Assembly: GCF_001427585.1 (NCBI RefSeq)
Contig: NZ_LMGY01000012.1
Location: 363,408 to 427,407 of the forward strand
DNA: 64,000 bases
Direction: 5' to 3'
From: Pseudoxanthomonas sp. Root630
Lineage (GTDB): Bacteria > Pseudomonadota > Gammaproteobacteria > Xanthomonadales > Xanthomonadaceae
Shown here: piece after piece, positions 1 through 8,324 of the stretch
Layout: every line of letters begins with the position of its first letter
Position numbering within the stretch: the first letter of the stretch is position 1
Position numbers and translations under genes: made by a program
Notes under the pieces: model-generated
Seen by the model: only the letters and a program-made list of their open reading frames with translations
Told to the model about the DNA's origin: nothing
The model's database searches: none

Positions 1-1295
1 CAGGGCCTACGCGCTCGCGTATGCTCCAGCGCGCGCTGCACCTGCTGCGCGGCGGCGGCCGCTGCGGCATGTTGCTCTTCCTGCGTTTTGCGTTGCTCCA
101 ACGACGACAGCCGCTCGATCAACTCCGCCACGCTGCCCATGCGCTGCGCAGGGTCGCCATCGGTAGCGCGGCGGATGTCCTCCACAAGGAGCGGATCCTC
201 GATATCGCGTTCCCAGCCTGGGGCCATCGGACGTCGCAGATCGCCGGCCAGCCATTGATACAACAGCACGCCCAGTGCATACACGTCGCTGCGCACGGTT
301 GCAGATTGTCCGGCAATGAGTTCCGGCGCCAGGTAAAGGGGTGTACCGGAACTGTCGCCGCTATGGGCTGTCGTGACCGTCATGCCCATGCCGGTGATGC
401 CCAGCTCGGCCAGACGCTCGGGCTGAAGCAGGCGGCTGTTGCCGAAGTCCGTCAGGCAAGGCTGGAAGGCATCCTCACCCCGCGAGCGAACCAGTACGTT
501 CGCCGGCTTGATGTCCTTGTGCAGCACGCCTACGCCGTGTGCGGCGTCGACCGCCGCCGCTATGCGCAAGAAGAATGCCAGCTTGCGCTCCCGATTCCAG
601 GCCTGCAGTGCTCCGTGCTCCTCGGCCCATTCCGGCAAGGCCTGCCCGCCGTACTCGCACTCCAGGAAGAACGGCTCGCTCTCGAAGTTCCAATCAAGCA
701 CGCGGACGACGTCGTCCCGCTCACCCAGGGTGTCTCGCAGCACGCGCATCAGCGTGGCTTCGCGTTTGATGGCCCCCAGCCGCTCGCCGCCGATGCTGAA
801 CTTGAAGACGCGGCTGTCACGCGTGCGTGGCTGGCGTGCCAGCCAGACTTCGCTGCCCAGCGTGCGACCCAAGGGCCGCTCCAGTAGGAAGTGTTCCCGG
901 CCGGGTACCGGTTGCCCGGGGGTAAAGGTCAGTGCGGCCTCCATCCGTTGGCCCTGGGCCACGCGCTCGACCGGACCCTCCAACCGGTAACCCACGCGCG
1001 GCACGGTGGCGATGCGGTCCTCGCCGGCGGCATCCAGTGCCTTGCGCAACTTGCCCACGGCCGTGGCCAGCACGTGGTCCACGGTGATCCGACCGGTCCA
1101 GACCTGGTCGAAAAGCTCCTCCTTGGTTACCACCTCGCCCACGTGGCGCAGCAGCACAGAGAGCACCTGCAGCGGCTTGTGCTCGATGTCGACGGCTAGG
1201 CCCGCCACATGCAGTTCATGGCGTGCCTCGTCGAACTCGACGCTGCCAAAACGCCACCGGTAGAGCCGGGCATCGGACGGAGGGGAGGCTGACAT
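1..1295 (-). CDS. Winged-helix DNA-binding / serine-threonine protein kinase fusion (C-terminus outside window)
   Basis: 431 codons are visible and the frame is still open at the left edge. Residues ~10-107 form an OmpR/CadC-type winged helix (Trans_Reg_C), with the usual ending RIATVPRVGYRL. Residues ~135-395 are a Hanks-type kinase: candidate ATP lysine K165 in VFKFS, catalytic loop HKDIKPANVL (D261; the common HRD arginine is a lysine), DFG at 283-285, and the APE equivalent in YLAPEL. An alanine- and glutamate-rich stretch that looks like coiled coil follows from ~400. The start is the ATG complementary to 1293-1295; upstream there is no clear Shine-Dalgarno. In relatives such kinases often continue into TPR repeats, but that part is not visible here. 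The gene is divergent from the lipoprotein cluster. I am sure of both domains; signal and targets are unknown. Confidence 0.88.
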   Translation of the reverse strand, partial: MSASPPSDARLYRWRFGSVEFDEARHELHVAGLAVDIEHKPLQVLSVLLRHVGEVVTKEELFDQVWTGRITVDHVLATAVGKLRKALDAAGEDRIATVPRVGYRLEGPVERVAQGQRMEAALTFTPGQPVPGREHFLLERPLGRTLGSEVWLARQPRTRDSRVFKFSIGGERLGAIKREATLMRVLRDTLGERDDVVRVLDWNFESEPFFLECEYGGQALPEWAEEHGALQAWNRERKLAFFLRIAAAVDAAHGVGVLHKDIKPANVLVRSRGEDAFQPCLTDFGNSRLLQPERLAELGITGMGMTVTTAHSGDSSGTPLYLAPELIAGQSATVRSDVYALGVLLYQWLAGDLRRPMAPGWERDIEDPLLVEDIRRATDGDPAQRMGSVAELIERLSSLEQRKTQEEQHAAAAAAAQQVQRALEHTRARRP

Positions 1296-1805
1296 GGGGC
1301 CGATGATAACGCCGGTTACAGCGCCTTTTATGCCGTCCAAGGTGCAGGCGTGGCGTCCTTGAAGGTTTCTTGAAAGCTCCGTGAGGACGCGCGGCAGCCC
1401 GTGGCCTGAGGCTCTCTATATGCAGGTGCGGTGCCACGACAGCCGCTGACACCACTGGAACGGGGAAGCGCATGAGGAGCAGGGGACAAGGGGCTTCGCG
1501 AGGGGACGGCCGGGGTACGGCACGCTCTTGCTGGCCATCTGGCCATCTGGCCGGCTGCCGCGGGTACCGGGACTCACTGGCTTGGAGAAGAGCTGCACTG
1601 GGGCCGCGCCGCCCAGGCCAAGGCGCGGGTCCACCTTTATGCCGATCCGCGACCCCCGGATACCGACAGCTGCTTCAGGAAGACCGAAGCGTCCGGATGC
1701 ACCGCGGACAGGTGGCAACCGTCGCGTGCATATCAGGCTCCTGGATTGAACGGCCTCGATGCGTGCCAAAGAAGTAAGTGACACATGCCCAATCTGGAGA
1801 GAGTA
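1296..1805. other. Intergenic region between the kinase and the first lipoprotein gene
   Basis: About 510 bases between two divergent genes. The small open frames here (for example 1472-1777 plus) have no recognisable protein features and lie in arginine-rich frames typical of noncoding high-GC DNA. It must contain the promoters of both flanking genes, but I see no convincing -35/-10 pair. I assign nothing else. Confidence 0.5.
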
Positions 1806-2759
1806 ATGATGCGAATGAAGGTCCATCTAGCCCTGCTGGCATTGTCAGCCATGATGCTGTCGGCCTGCGGTGGCAACGAGCTTGCGGAGGGTCAGGAGGA
1901 GGGCGGCGTGCCCCTGGACGAGCTGGAGGAGGCTGCGATGGCGGGGCCTGAAGGGCCTGCGCCGCTGCGGTGTCCCGCCAAGGTGCGCAAGGAGCTCGGC
2001 GGCCCGGACATCATCGGGCTGCGTCTGGGCATGACACTGCCGGAAGCGATGGCGACGACACGTTGTAGCCTGGGTGAGGAGGCCGTCGTCACGGAAGAGA
2101 ATCGGTGGCTCGATCGCCTTGACACGAACGGCGTCGCGTTGGGCACGCAATTCTTCACGGTCGAGAAGGGCAGCTACCGGCCCTGCAATTTTGCCAGCGA
2201 ATGGCAGGAGTGCCGGGGCAAGTTCAAGTGGGAGCACACCGACGAAATCGTACGGGTCGCCACGCCGGGCGTGCCGGGCAAGGAGACTGCGATGGTTGTC
2301 TGGCGCACCCAGAAATTCCGCGACGGCCAGATGCCCTCGGCGGACGCCACGCTTCAAGCCCTGACCTCCAAGTACGGACAGCCGCAGGTCCGCGAGAACA
2401 GTGATTCGCCACGCGGCTACTCGGCGGGTACGCGCGACCTGCAGTGGGTCTACGACCGCTCAGGCAATCCATTGTCCGAAGCCAATCCCTTGTTCGGGCG
2501 CTGCCGCAATGGCGTCTATGCCGGGGGGGAGAACACAGGGGCCAGCTGGACCGACGGATGCGGACTCAACATCAGTGCAAGGGTCGTACTGAGCGGGAAC
2601 AACCCCGGGCTGGTGATGGAGCTGCATACGGCGATGATCCAGCAGAGCAGTACCTATGCATACATCGAAGGCATGCAGGCTGAGCTGCAGCGCATCGGAA
2701 ATGCAAGGCGCGAGGCGGAAGTGAAGGAGGCCGGCGATGCCAGCGATGTACGCCTCTAA
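1806..2759 (+). CDS. Secreted lipoprotein of unknown function
   Basis: 317 residues. The start ATG at 1806 is preferred over the in-frame ATG at 1785 because GGAGAG lies about 7 bases upstream and it gives a compact signal peptide ending in the lipobox LSAC, about 21 residues in. The mature protein begins with an acidic, glutamate-rich spacer and then a globular part with several cysteines (for example PCNF, WQEC, GRCR, DGCG), consistent with a disulfide-bonded periplasmic or outer-membrane lipoprotein. I do not recognise the family. Its last codons overlap the next lipoprotein gene by 23 bases, so the two are probably translated from one message. Confidence 0.75.
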   Translation: MMRMKVHLALLALSAMMLSACGGNELAEGQEEGGVPLDELEEAAMAGPEGPAPLRCPAKVRKELGGPDIIGLRLGMTLPEAMATTRCSLGEEAVVTEENRWLDRLDTNGVALGTQFFTVEKGSYRPCNFASEWQECRGKFKWEHTDEIVRVATPGVPGKETAMVVWRTQKFRDGQMPSADATLQALTSKYGQPQVRENSDSPRGYSAGTRDLQWVYDRSGNPLSEANPLFGRCRNGVYAGGENTGASWTDGCGLNISARVVLSGNNPGLVMELHTAMIQQSSTYAYIEGMQAELQRIGNARREAEVKEAGDASDVRL

Positions 2760-3555
2760 GCCGTGCTGCTATCGCATCGTGTGTCTGGCACTGCTGTGTG
2801 CGTTCACGCTTGCCGCTTGCGAGGGCGAGCCGCCAGCGCGCGATGTGGGAGAGGCGACGCCGCAGCAAGAGGCTGCCGATTCATCGCCGCTTGCGGGACC
2901 CACTCAGCCCGCATCGCCTGCTGTTAGTGCCGCCGACGCTACGCCATCGGCAGCTCGATTTGGCGATGGCCAGCTGGATCATCCGGATGATCTGCAGATC
3001 CTCATGCTTGCCTACAGGCTGGAGGGTCGTACACCTCCGATCGACGAATGGGCGTCAGCGCAGTATCGGGTGAAGTATGCGGACGAGTTCAAACGACCGA
3101 GCCTGCTGAAGGAGGAGCAGGAACGCCTGCAAGGCATCTATGACGGCACCGCCGAGGTTGGCCGCCTGCGACTCAACGTCAATGCACAGTTCGGCGAGTA
3201 CGATGCCGGCCGGGGAGGGTATTACCTGGATGCGTTCATGCCGGGCAGCGCTTTCAGTTTTGACGCGCAGCCATCGCCAGAGATCCAAAGGCAGCGGATC
3301 AGTCTCCAGGTCGACAATCCGGGGGAACTCAACTTTTGGCCACTGGATGCCGCGCGGGCGCAGGATGTACTGACGCGCAACAGTGGTCTGCGCAGCGTGG
3401 TCCTGGATAGCCGGTTTCTGATCACCGGAGTAAGTCGCCGTAGCGAGGGTCTGGTCATCAAGGCACGGCTACTGGGGTACGCGATCGGCAGCGATCACTA
3501 CAACCGCCCGGCGACGTTTGGCGAGGTCAACTTTGATAGTCAAGGGGAGCGCTGA
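2737..3555 (+). CDS. Lipoprotein of unknown function
   Basis: 272 residues. AAGGAGG lies 6 bases before the ATG at 2737, which is strong support for this start. A hydrophobic signal segment ends in a lipobox LAAC near residue 28, followed by a low-complexity Ala/Pro/Ser/Glu stretch to about residue 75, and then a globular C-terminal part (about 80-272). The C-terminal part repeats phrases such as GELNFWPLD and looks like a stress or heat-labile periplasmic domain of unknown type. I do not recognise it. It overlaps the preceding gene and is followed after one base by the next, so it is part of a lipoprotein operon. Confidence 0.75.
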   Translation: MPAMYASKPCCYRIVCLALLCAFTLAACEGEPPARDVGEATPQQEAADSSPLAGPTQPASPAVSAADATPSAARFGDGQLDHPDDLQILMLAYRLEGRTPPIDEWASAQYRVKYADEFKRPSLLKEEQERLQGIYDGTAEVGRLRLNVNAQFGEYDAGRGGYYLDAFMPGSAFSFDAQPSPEIQRQRISLQVDNPGELNFWPLDAARAQDVLTRNSGLRSVVLDSRFLITGVSRRSEGLVIKARLLGYAIGSDHYNRPATFGEVNFDSQGER

Positions 3556-3556
3556 G

Positions 3557-3862
3557 ATGACATGGCGAGCCAAGGGGTTATTGGTCGGTGTCGCACTGCT
3601 GCTGCCCGGGTGTGGCAACGGATTGGCAGGTACCTATGAAGACTCGATGGGCCTGACCCAGCTGCGCTTTGAGCGCGGCGGGGTGGTGGTGCAGTCATCG
3701 GATCTGGGCGGGGTTGAGCGGCAGATGCGATACGAGGTCGACGGCGACCGGATACGCATTCGACATCCCGATGTGGAAGGTGCGGCCTTGGTACTCACTC
3801 GTGTCGATGACAAGACGCTTTCCGGACCAATGGGTGTGACCTTCCGGCACGTCAGCGACTGA
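3557..3862 (+). CDS. Small lipoprotein of unknown function
   Basis: 101 residues from the ATG at 3557, with AAGGGGAG just upstream; an in-frame start at 3518 inside the previous gene lacks a ribosome site. The signal peptide ends in the lipobox LLPGC at about residue 19. The mature part is a short beta-rich domain with TYEDS, LRFERGGVV and FRHVSD, reminiscent of small lipocalin-like or META-like fold proteins, though the family is not assignable by eye. The third lipoprotein gene in a row, it starts one base after the second one ends. Confidence 0.7.
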   Translation: MTWRAKGLLVGVALLLPGCGNGLAGTYEDSMGLTQLRFERGGVVVQSSDLGGVERQMRYEVDGDRIRIRHPDVEGAALVLTRVDDKTLSGPMGVTFRHVSD

Positions 3863-3930
3863 GACAGTGTTCGAATCTCATCGCTGCGAGCTATGCGAAC
3901 AACTATGGACTTCAAAGAGGAGAACTGAAA

Positions 3931-4203
3931 ATGCGGGACTGGCTCTACTTCGACACGATGGTGACGCCCAAGATCATCACCTTCATCTACTGGATCCTGT
4001 TGGCCGGCGCCGTGGTGTCCGGACTGGTGCTGATGGTCAAGGGCTTCGGCCTGATGCGGTACTCCGGGTTTGCGGGCTTCGGCATGATCGTGGCCGCCCC
4101 GATCCTGGCCGTACTTTCCGCCCTGCTGGCGCGCATCTACTGCGAAATCATGATCGTGCTGTTCAAGATCAACGAAGCGTTGCAGGACATCCGCCGCAAG
4201 TAG
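3931..4203 (+). CDS. DUF4282 family membrane protein
   Basis: 90 residues with two membrane segments (about 14-36 and 46-72) and a short charged tail, matching the small DUF4282 family in length, N-terminal FD.M.TP.I and C-terminal FKINEALQDI. The start has an AAAGAGGAG ribosome site about 8 bases upstream. DUF4282 proteins are inner-membrane proteins of unknown function. It lies in the same direction as the lipoproteins, 68 bases after them, and is closed off by a good intrinsic terminator. Confidence 0.82.
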   Translation: MRDWLYFDTMVTPKIITFIYWILLAGAVVSGLVLMVKGFGLMRYSGFAGFGMIVAAPILAVLSALLARIYCEIMIVLFKINEALQDIRRK

Positions 4204-4219
4204 CACCCGCCCGACGATC

Positions 4220-4251
4220 CGGCAGCGGTCGAAGGTCCGCTGCCGCTTTTT
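4220..4251 (+). terminator. Rho-independent terminator after the DUF4282 gene
   Basis: The arms CGGCAGCGG (4220-4228) and CCGCTGCCG (4237-4245) are perfectly complementary around an 8-base loop and are followed by CTTTTT (4246-4251). This is the clearest intrinsic terminator in the first 10 kb and ends the lipoprotein/DUF4282 unit. Confidence 0.85.
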
Positions 4252-4270
4252 CACCCAAGGGGACAGCACC

Positions 4271-5392
4271 ATGGAAACAAGCACCCTGCACCGGGTCAGC
4301 GGATCATCGCGGCCGACCCAGGACATGAAGACGAAACGGACGGTGCGGCATGCACACCGCCTCTACGCACTGGCGCTGCTGATGCTGTTGCCGCTGCAAG
4401 GCCTGGCGGTGGATCGCGGCAGGCAAGTGGTGGTAACCAAGCCCGACGATGCCGCCCGGTTGATGGATGCGGTGGAGAATGCGGTCTGGGCGGCAGACGG
4501 CAAGCCTGCTTCCAAAGCCATCTATGTGGTCTACAGCACCGAATGCGCCTGGAGCAAGCGCCTGTTTGACGAAACACGCGCGCTGGTAGGCAACGCGCAG
4601 CTGCGCTGGATCCCCGTGGCGGGAAACACGGCCGCGTCCGTGGTGGCGGGGCGCGACAGTGCGAGCGTCGGCAATGCCTTCGACGGGAGAGCCGCGCGCG
4701 CCGCCGATGCTGCTGCGCAGCGTGGCGTGGTCTACAACCAGGGTGTGATGGACAGCATCACGTACCAACTGCGGCCCTACGATCGGTCGAAGACATTCGC
4801 ATTCCCGACGCTGGTGTACCGCAGCGGCAAGAGCGTCAAGGTCGTCGCCGGCAATCCACGCAACCTCGCCACCCTGGCAACCGAGGTAGCGAGTGAGCCG
4901 CGCGCGGCATCCCTAGTGCCTGCAGGCATCGCGCTTTCTGCACAGGCACCCACGCTGCTTCGCAGTCGCAACCTGTCTAAATGGGCGCACCTCAATGACA
5001 CGCCGATGATCTTCCGGGCGGCGCCCTCCCCGCTGGCGCCTGCCATTGACGATCTGGCCAAGGATTTTCTGGTCCCGGTAAGCGGCATCGTGGGCTCGAC
5101 GGGTTGGATCGAGGTGGCGCCTTGGGGCCTGGACAAGCGCAAGGCCTACGTGCATGACCCGCTGATGGCGCGCATGGCCCTGCTGGATTATCGGGTCAAG
5201 CCGCAGGGTGGACAGTGGCAGGCTCAAGCGATGGTGCAGGTGAGGGAATTCCCTGATGCCGACGCCCATGTGCTGGAAACGCTGAAGCCCGGAGAGCGCT
5301 ACCGGCGTAGCGGTGTTGTTGAGCATGGCGGACATGTCTGGGACCAGATCGTGCTTTACGCCGATGGTGCGGTGGGCTACGTGAAGCGGTGA
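4271..5392 (+). CDS. Exported protein with a thioredoxin-like fold and a C-terminal SH3-like tail
   Basis: 373 residues from ATG 4271 (AAGGGG upstream); the ATG at 4325 is an alternative that gives a tidier signal peptide, with the hydrophobic run LYALALLMLLPLQGLA. After it, residues ~55-225 resemble a DsbC/TraF-type thioredoxin fold: VYSTECAWSKRLFDET carries a single cysteine where a CxxC would be expected (C-A-W-S), and FPTLVYRSG resembles the cis-proline strand. The final ~60 residues (ETLKPGERYRRSGV, WDQIVLYADGAVGYV) look like a bacterial SH3 domain. With the second active-site cysteine missing, a classic disulfide reductase role is doubtful. It starts right after the terminator, so it probably has its own promoter. 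Confidence 0.6.
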   Translation: METSTLHRVSGSSRPTQDMKTKRTVRHAHRLYALALLMLLPLQGLAVDRGRQVVVTKPDDAARLMDAVENAVWAADGKPASKAIYVVYSTECAWSKRLFDETRALVGNAQLRWIPVAGNTAASVVAGRDSASVGNAFDGRAARAADAAAQRGVVYNQGVMDSITYQLRPYDRSKTFAFPTLVYRSGKSVKVVAGNPRNLATLATEVASEPRAASLVPAGIALSAQAPTLLRSRNLSKWAHLNDTPMIFRAAPSPLAPAIDDLAKDFLVPVSGIVGSTGWIEVAPWGLDKRKAYVHDPLMARMALLDYRVKPQGGQWQAQAMVQVREFPDADAHVLETLKPGERYRRSGVVEHGGHVWDQIVLYADGAVGYVKR

Positions 5393-5431
5393 CGAACTTG
5401 GAGTGGAAGATCGGCGAGCGCCCATCGGACT

Positions 5432-5940
5432 TCACGATCGGGTCGTTGAGTGCATGGCCACGGGCTGCGGGTGCGGTTGTGTTTCCACATGCACGGGCCC
5501 GCCGGCGCCACGCCGGGTTGGATCGGGCATGCCGTGCTAGTCTTCGATGCGCCGGTAGATGTCGAGCAACGCACGATAGCGCCAAGCCTCGTCGCCGGCC
5601 TCCTCGGCGAAGTGATCCCAGTCGCTCTGATGACCGCGCGCCCACACCATCACTTTGATGCTGGAGCCGCCGCCCACCACCTTGCCCATGTTCAGCGGGA
5701 TGGCGCGCCGATGGAGATGCGGATTGGGCTTGGCGACGAAGGCCCAGTTGCGATCAGATCCGAGGTTCGACGGCCACTGCGTCGGCTCGAGGCTCTCCTT
5801 CAGTTCGGTGCCGCCGCCCGGCTCGATCAGTAGCGCGCGCACGGCAGGACTTTTCGCGAGCCTGCCGGCGAAGGCACAGCAGGCGAGCCCTGCGCCGCAG
5901 ACGATGAAGTCGTGGCGCCCTGGATGTTGCAGGTCGGTGG
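5432..5940 (-). pseudogene. GMC oxidoreductase (choline-dehydrogenase-like) N-terminal remnant
   Basis: Reading right to left, the frame encodes DFIVCGAGLACCAFAGRLA, a decayed version of the FAD-binding GxGxxG start of GMC oxidoreductases. It continues through GKVVGGGSSIKVMVWARG, DWDHFAE and IYRRIED. The next codon is TAG (5537-5539), where the family has tryptophan in the usual IEDWHG; after the stop the same frame continues as HGMPDPTRRGAGGPV, again matching the family, until a TGA at 5432-5434. GMC enzymes run to about 530 residues, so at least two thirds is missing, and I see no start codon. A single TGG-to-TAG change plus truncation is the simplest reading. Confident as a remnant. Confidence 0.8.
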
Positions 5941-6067
5941 CGTAGGTGGGGACGGTGGGGGAAGAAATGGGGATGGCGGCAAGAAACTCTGGGCGACGTG
6001 GGGAACGTGGCGCAGGGGAGAGGTGCCGGACGCGACGGCGGCATATGCCGTCGCGTCCCAGAGGTGC

Positions 6068-6850
6068 TTACTTCGACGGCGTCGCGTCTTTCGCCGCGCG
6101 GTCGATGGTGTCGCCCACCACCTTGGGCTGGGTCATGAAGACCGCGTGGCTGGCGGAGACCTTGGTGATGCGCGCGTTGATGCGCTCGGCCATGTGGATG
6201 AGCATGGCCTGGTCGAAGGCCTTGTCTTCGGTGGCGATCACTGCCCAACTGGGCTTGCTGCGCCACGCCGCGTTCGTCAGCGTGGTGCCGAACGCGGACA
6301 TGTTGATCGGCACCTGCGAGTCACGCAGAAACGCCGCGTCGGCATCGCTCGTGTCGTGCGCGAAGCCGGCCTTGAATTTGGCCGGGCTGATGACGCCGAA
6401 GCCGTCGGCGCTGGTCTCGATGACGAACGCCGGCGTTGGCGCGAAACCCTTGTATTGCTGCGCCGTGGTTTCACCCGCGTCCGGCGCCAGTGCCGACACA
6501 TAGACCAGCCCGGCGACCTTGTCGTGCACGCCGGCTTCGGTGATCACCGTGCCGCCCCAGGAGTGGCCCACCAGGATGGCCGGACCGTCCTGACGGTCGA
6601 GCACGCGCTTCGTCGCGGCGACATCGTCGGCGAGCGAGGTCAGCGGGTTCTGCACGATGGACACGCGATAGCCGCGCGCGGTGAGGTCGTCGTACACCGG
6701 GCGCCAACCGGCGCCATCGGCGAAGGCGCCATGCACCAGCACGACGTTCTTCACTGCACCGCTGTCGCGGGCGGCCTCGGCGGCGTGGGCGGCGGGAGAG
6801 AGCGTGGTAGCCAGGGCGGCGGCGAGCAGGGCGGGGATGAGCTTGAACAT
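6068..6850 (-). CDS. Secreted alpha/beta hydrolase
   Basis: 260 residues. The start is taken at 6850, where a Sec signal peptide (MFKLIPALLAAALATT...AHA) begins, instead of 28 codons upstream. The fold is clear: VVLVHGAFADGAGW oxyanion region, nucleophile elbow GHSWGG, and a C-terminal catalytic histidine in SASHAVFM. This is the RsbQ/EstC-like group often annotated simply as alpha/beta hydrolase. A close paralogue lies at 48080-48844, with the same KNVVLVHG, SLADDVAATK and GLVY(V/I)(S/A)A phrases. Substrate unknown. It is isolated between two stretches of gene debris. Confidence 0.88.
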   Translation of the reverse strand: MFKLIPALLAAALATTLSPAAHAAEAARDSGAVKNVVLVHGAFADGAGWRPVYDDLTARGYRVSIVQNPLTSLADDVAATKRVLDRQDGPAILVGHSWGGTVITEAGVHDKVAGLVYVSALAPDAGETTAQQYKGFAPTPAFVIETSADGFGVISPAKFKAGFAHDTSDADAAFLRDSQVPINMSAFGTTLTNAAWRSKPSWAVIATEDKAFDQAMLIHMAERINARITKVSASHAVFMTQPKVVGDTIDRAAKDATPSK

Positions 6851-7240
6851 GGTCGTGTCCTCGGGAAGTGGTGGGTGGCGTTCGGAGTGCGGCGTTGGCC
6901 GGCAGGGGTACTTTGCGGGCGTATCCAGAACCATCGGTCACGAAACGTCCTGATAAATTGATCGAGCGTACGAATTCGCCGCGATCTCCTGTCAGGGCGG
7001 CCCGCTGGAAGAGCCGGTGTGCGGCGAGGTCATCCGGGGGAAGTGGGCAGGGCCCTAACGCCGACTTGGATCCTCGCGCTGTGAGCATCACTCGACGTCA
7101 CCCTTAACATTCTGATGCTCCCGTATCTGCTCAGGATCACTTTTTGCGCATGTGCTGAACTACGCTGTCTCGTGTAGTGAATGCGTAGAGAGCGTGCATG
7201 GCGGTGGGGCACACACAACCGTGTAAACACCTGATCGTGA
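6851..7240. other. Intergenic region with no recognisable gene
   Basis: About 390 bases between the hydrolase start and the transporter remnant. Open frames here are short shadows on both strands. I could not find a protein match that continues the transporter remnant upstream. It should hold the hydrolase promoter. Confidence 0.4.
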
Positions 7241-7567
7241 GGACTGGCGGTATATGGCTCGTTCGTCGTGCTGGTGCTGCTGGAGGTGGCCAATCGTGCG
7301 GTGCAGCGTGGCATCACCCGGCCCGTACGCGAAGTGCTGTTCACCGTCGTGCTGCGAGAGGACAAGTACAAGGCAAAAGCCTTCATCGATACTTTCATGT
7401 ACCGCGCCGGCGATGTCGCTGGTGCACAGGCCGAAGGCGTGCTCGGCCGTCTCGGCATGGCGATGGGTAGCCTGGTCAGCGTAGTGGTGCCACTTGCACC
7501 TGTGTGGGCAGGTCTGGCGCTATGGCTGGGCTGTATAAGCGGGAGAAGTGGAGGAAGGGCACAGTGA
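7241..7567 (+). pseudogene. C-terminal remnant of an ATP/ADP-translocase-like (Npt1/Npt2 family) major facilitator transporter
   Basis: The frame between a TGA at 7238-7240 and the stop at 7565-7567 encodes a continuous membrane-protein end with the family signature ITRPVREVLFTVV, REDKYKAKAFIDTF and YRAGD, then two hydrophobic segments. In full-length relatives this block lies in the last quarter of a ~430-residue, 12-helix protein. Nothing upstream continues it in any frame, so the first three quarters have been deleted. The GTG at 7268 would give a 99-residue peptide, but a functional carrier of that size is not plausible. Confidence 0.7.
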
Positions 7568-7840
7568 GTCCTCGTCCCATCCGGCGATCCTTGAGTTGGA
7601 TGCCAGTGATCGAAAGCCCTCCCCACGTCCGTGCCTTGAGTCGCATCTGAGGGTAGGCTGCTGTTGGCGGGTGCAATGGGCCTGCACTCACGACAGCTCG
7701 TCGATTGAGGCATGGCCCCGACGGACGATGATCAGAGCCCCGGTGCCGGCAAGCAGGCGCCGGTGGCGCGGCCCCTTTGCGGCGCAAGCGCGATCCGGGC
7801 GTGCTTGCGCCACTGCGAACGGGTCTGTCAGTCCACTAGC

Positions 7841-8109
7841 TGCGACTTCCAGTCGTTCACGAGGGTCCATCGGATGGTGCTGAGCATGAGTCGTCGTGGT
7901 AGATGCCACGACAACGCCGTGGTCGAAATATTCTTTAGCGTTCTGAAGAAGGAGCGGATCAGGCGGAGGATCCGACAGGCACGGGCCACGGCGGCATCGG
8001 ACGTGTTCGACCACATCGAGATGTTCCACACACGATTCGCTGTTATGGGCCTGCCGACGGCATGTCATTGGTAGAGTTTGAAAGGCGCTACCCGCAGAGC
8101 GACGACTGA
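7841..8109 (+). pseudogene. IS3-family transposase (OrfB) C-terminal remnant, frameshifted
   Basis: The frame from 7841 encodes the final part of an IS3-type DDE integrase core: SMSRRGRCHDNAVVEIFF, with the last catalytic glutamate in VEIFF, and KKERIRRRI. It then runs through DVFDHIEMFHTRF to a stop at 8072-8074. The expected family ending (G.SP.EFERRY) is found in another frame, as GMSLVEFERRYPQ, ending at 8107-8109, so a frameshift lies near 8040-8055. The first ~200 residues and both inverted repeats are not recognisable. Not transposition-competent. Confidence 0.8.
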
Positions 8110-8146
8110 ATGTCAACGAAGCTCTGGCTGCTCCATGCAGAAATCC

Positions 8147-8260
8147 TCAATCCTCCATAGGGGCATTCAGACGTGCTTCCTCAAGCTCTCCCCACATTGC
8201 ATTGAGGATGCCTAGCAGTACCCCAAAGCCAACACCTAGGGTCCATGCGAAGTACCACAT
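8147..8260 (-). CDS. cydX: Cytochrome bd oxidase small subunit CydX
   Basis: A 37-residue protein starting MWYFAWTLG, with one membrane helix to about residue 23 and a charged tail; this matches the CydX/YbgT family in length, the MWYF(A/S)W start and the conserved glutamate after the helix (NAMWGELEE). GAAGGAGAA lies 6 bases before the ATG. In E. coli CydX is required for stability and activity of the bd-I oxidase. Here it is the last gene of the cyd run, separated from cydB by a NifX-like gene. It is too short for most automatic gene calls. Confidence 0.9.
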   Translation of the reverse strand: MWYFAWTLGVGFGVLLGILNAMWGELEEARLNAPMED

Positions 8261-8324
8261 GATTGCTTCTCCTTCTTCAGTTGGAACGTTTCAGGTCGCC
8301 AGGGTGCGAAGCTCGGTGACCGGG

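Noticed and set aside
1472..1777. Plus-strand frame of 101 codons before the first lipoprotein
   Set aside because: Arginine-rich composition, no ribosome site and no recognisable family; typical of open frames in noncoding high-GC DNA.
5912..6961. Long plus-strand ORF (349 codons) opposite the alpha/beta hydrolase
   Set aside because: It is the antisense of a clear hydrolase with intact active-site motifs and has no protein-like features of its own.
7030..7713. Minus-strand ORF over the transporter remnant
   Set aside because: Low-complexity Ser/Thr/Arg composition and exact antisense of the carrier remnant; no ribosome site.
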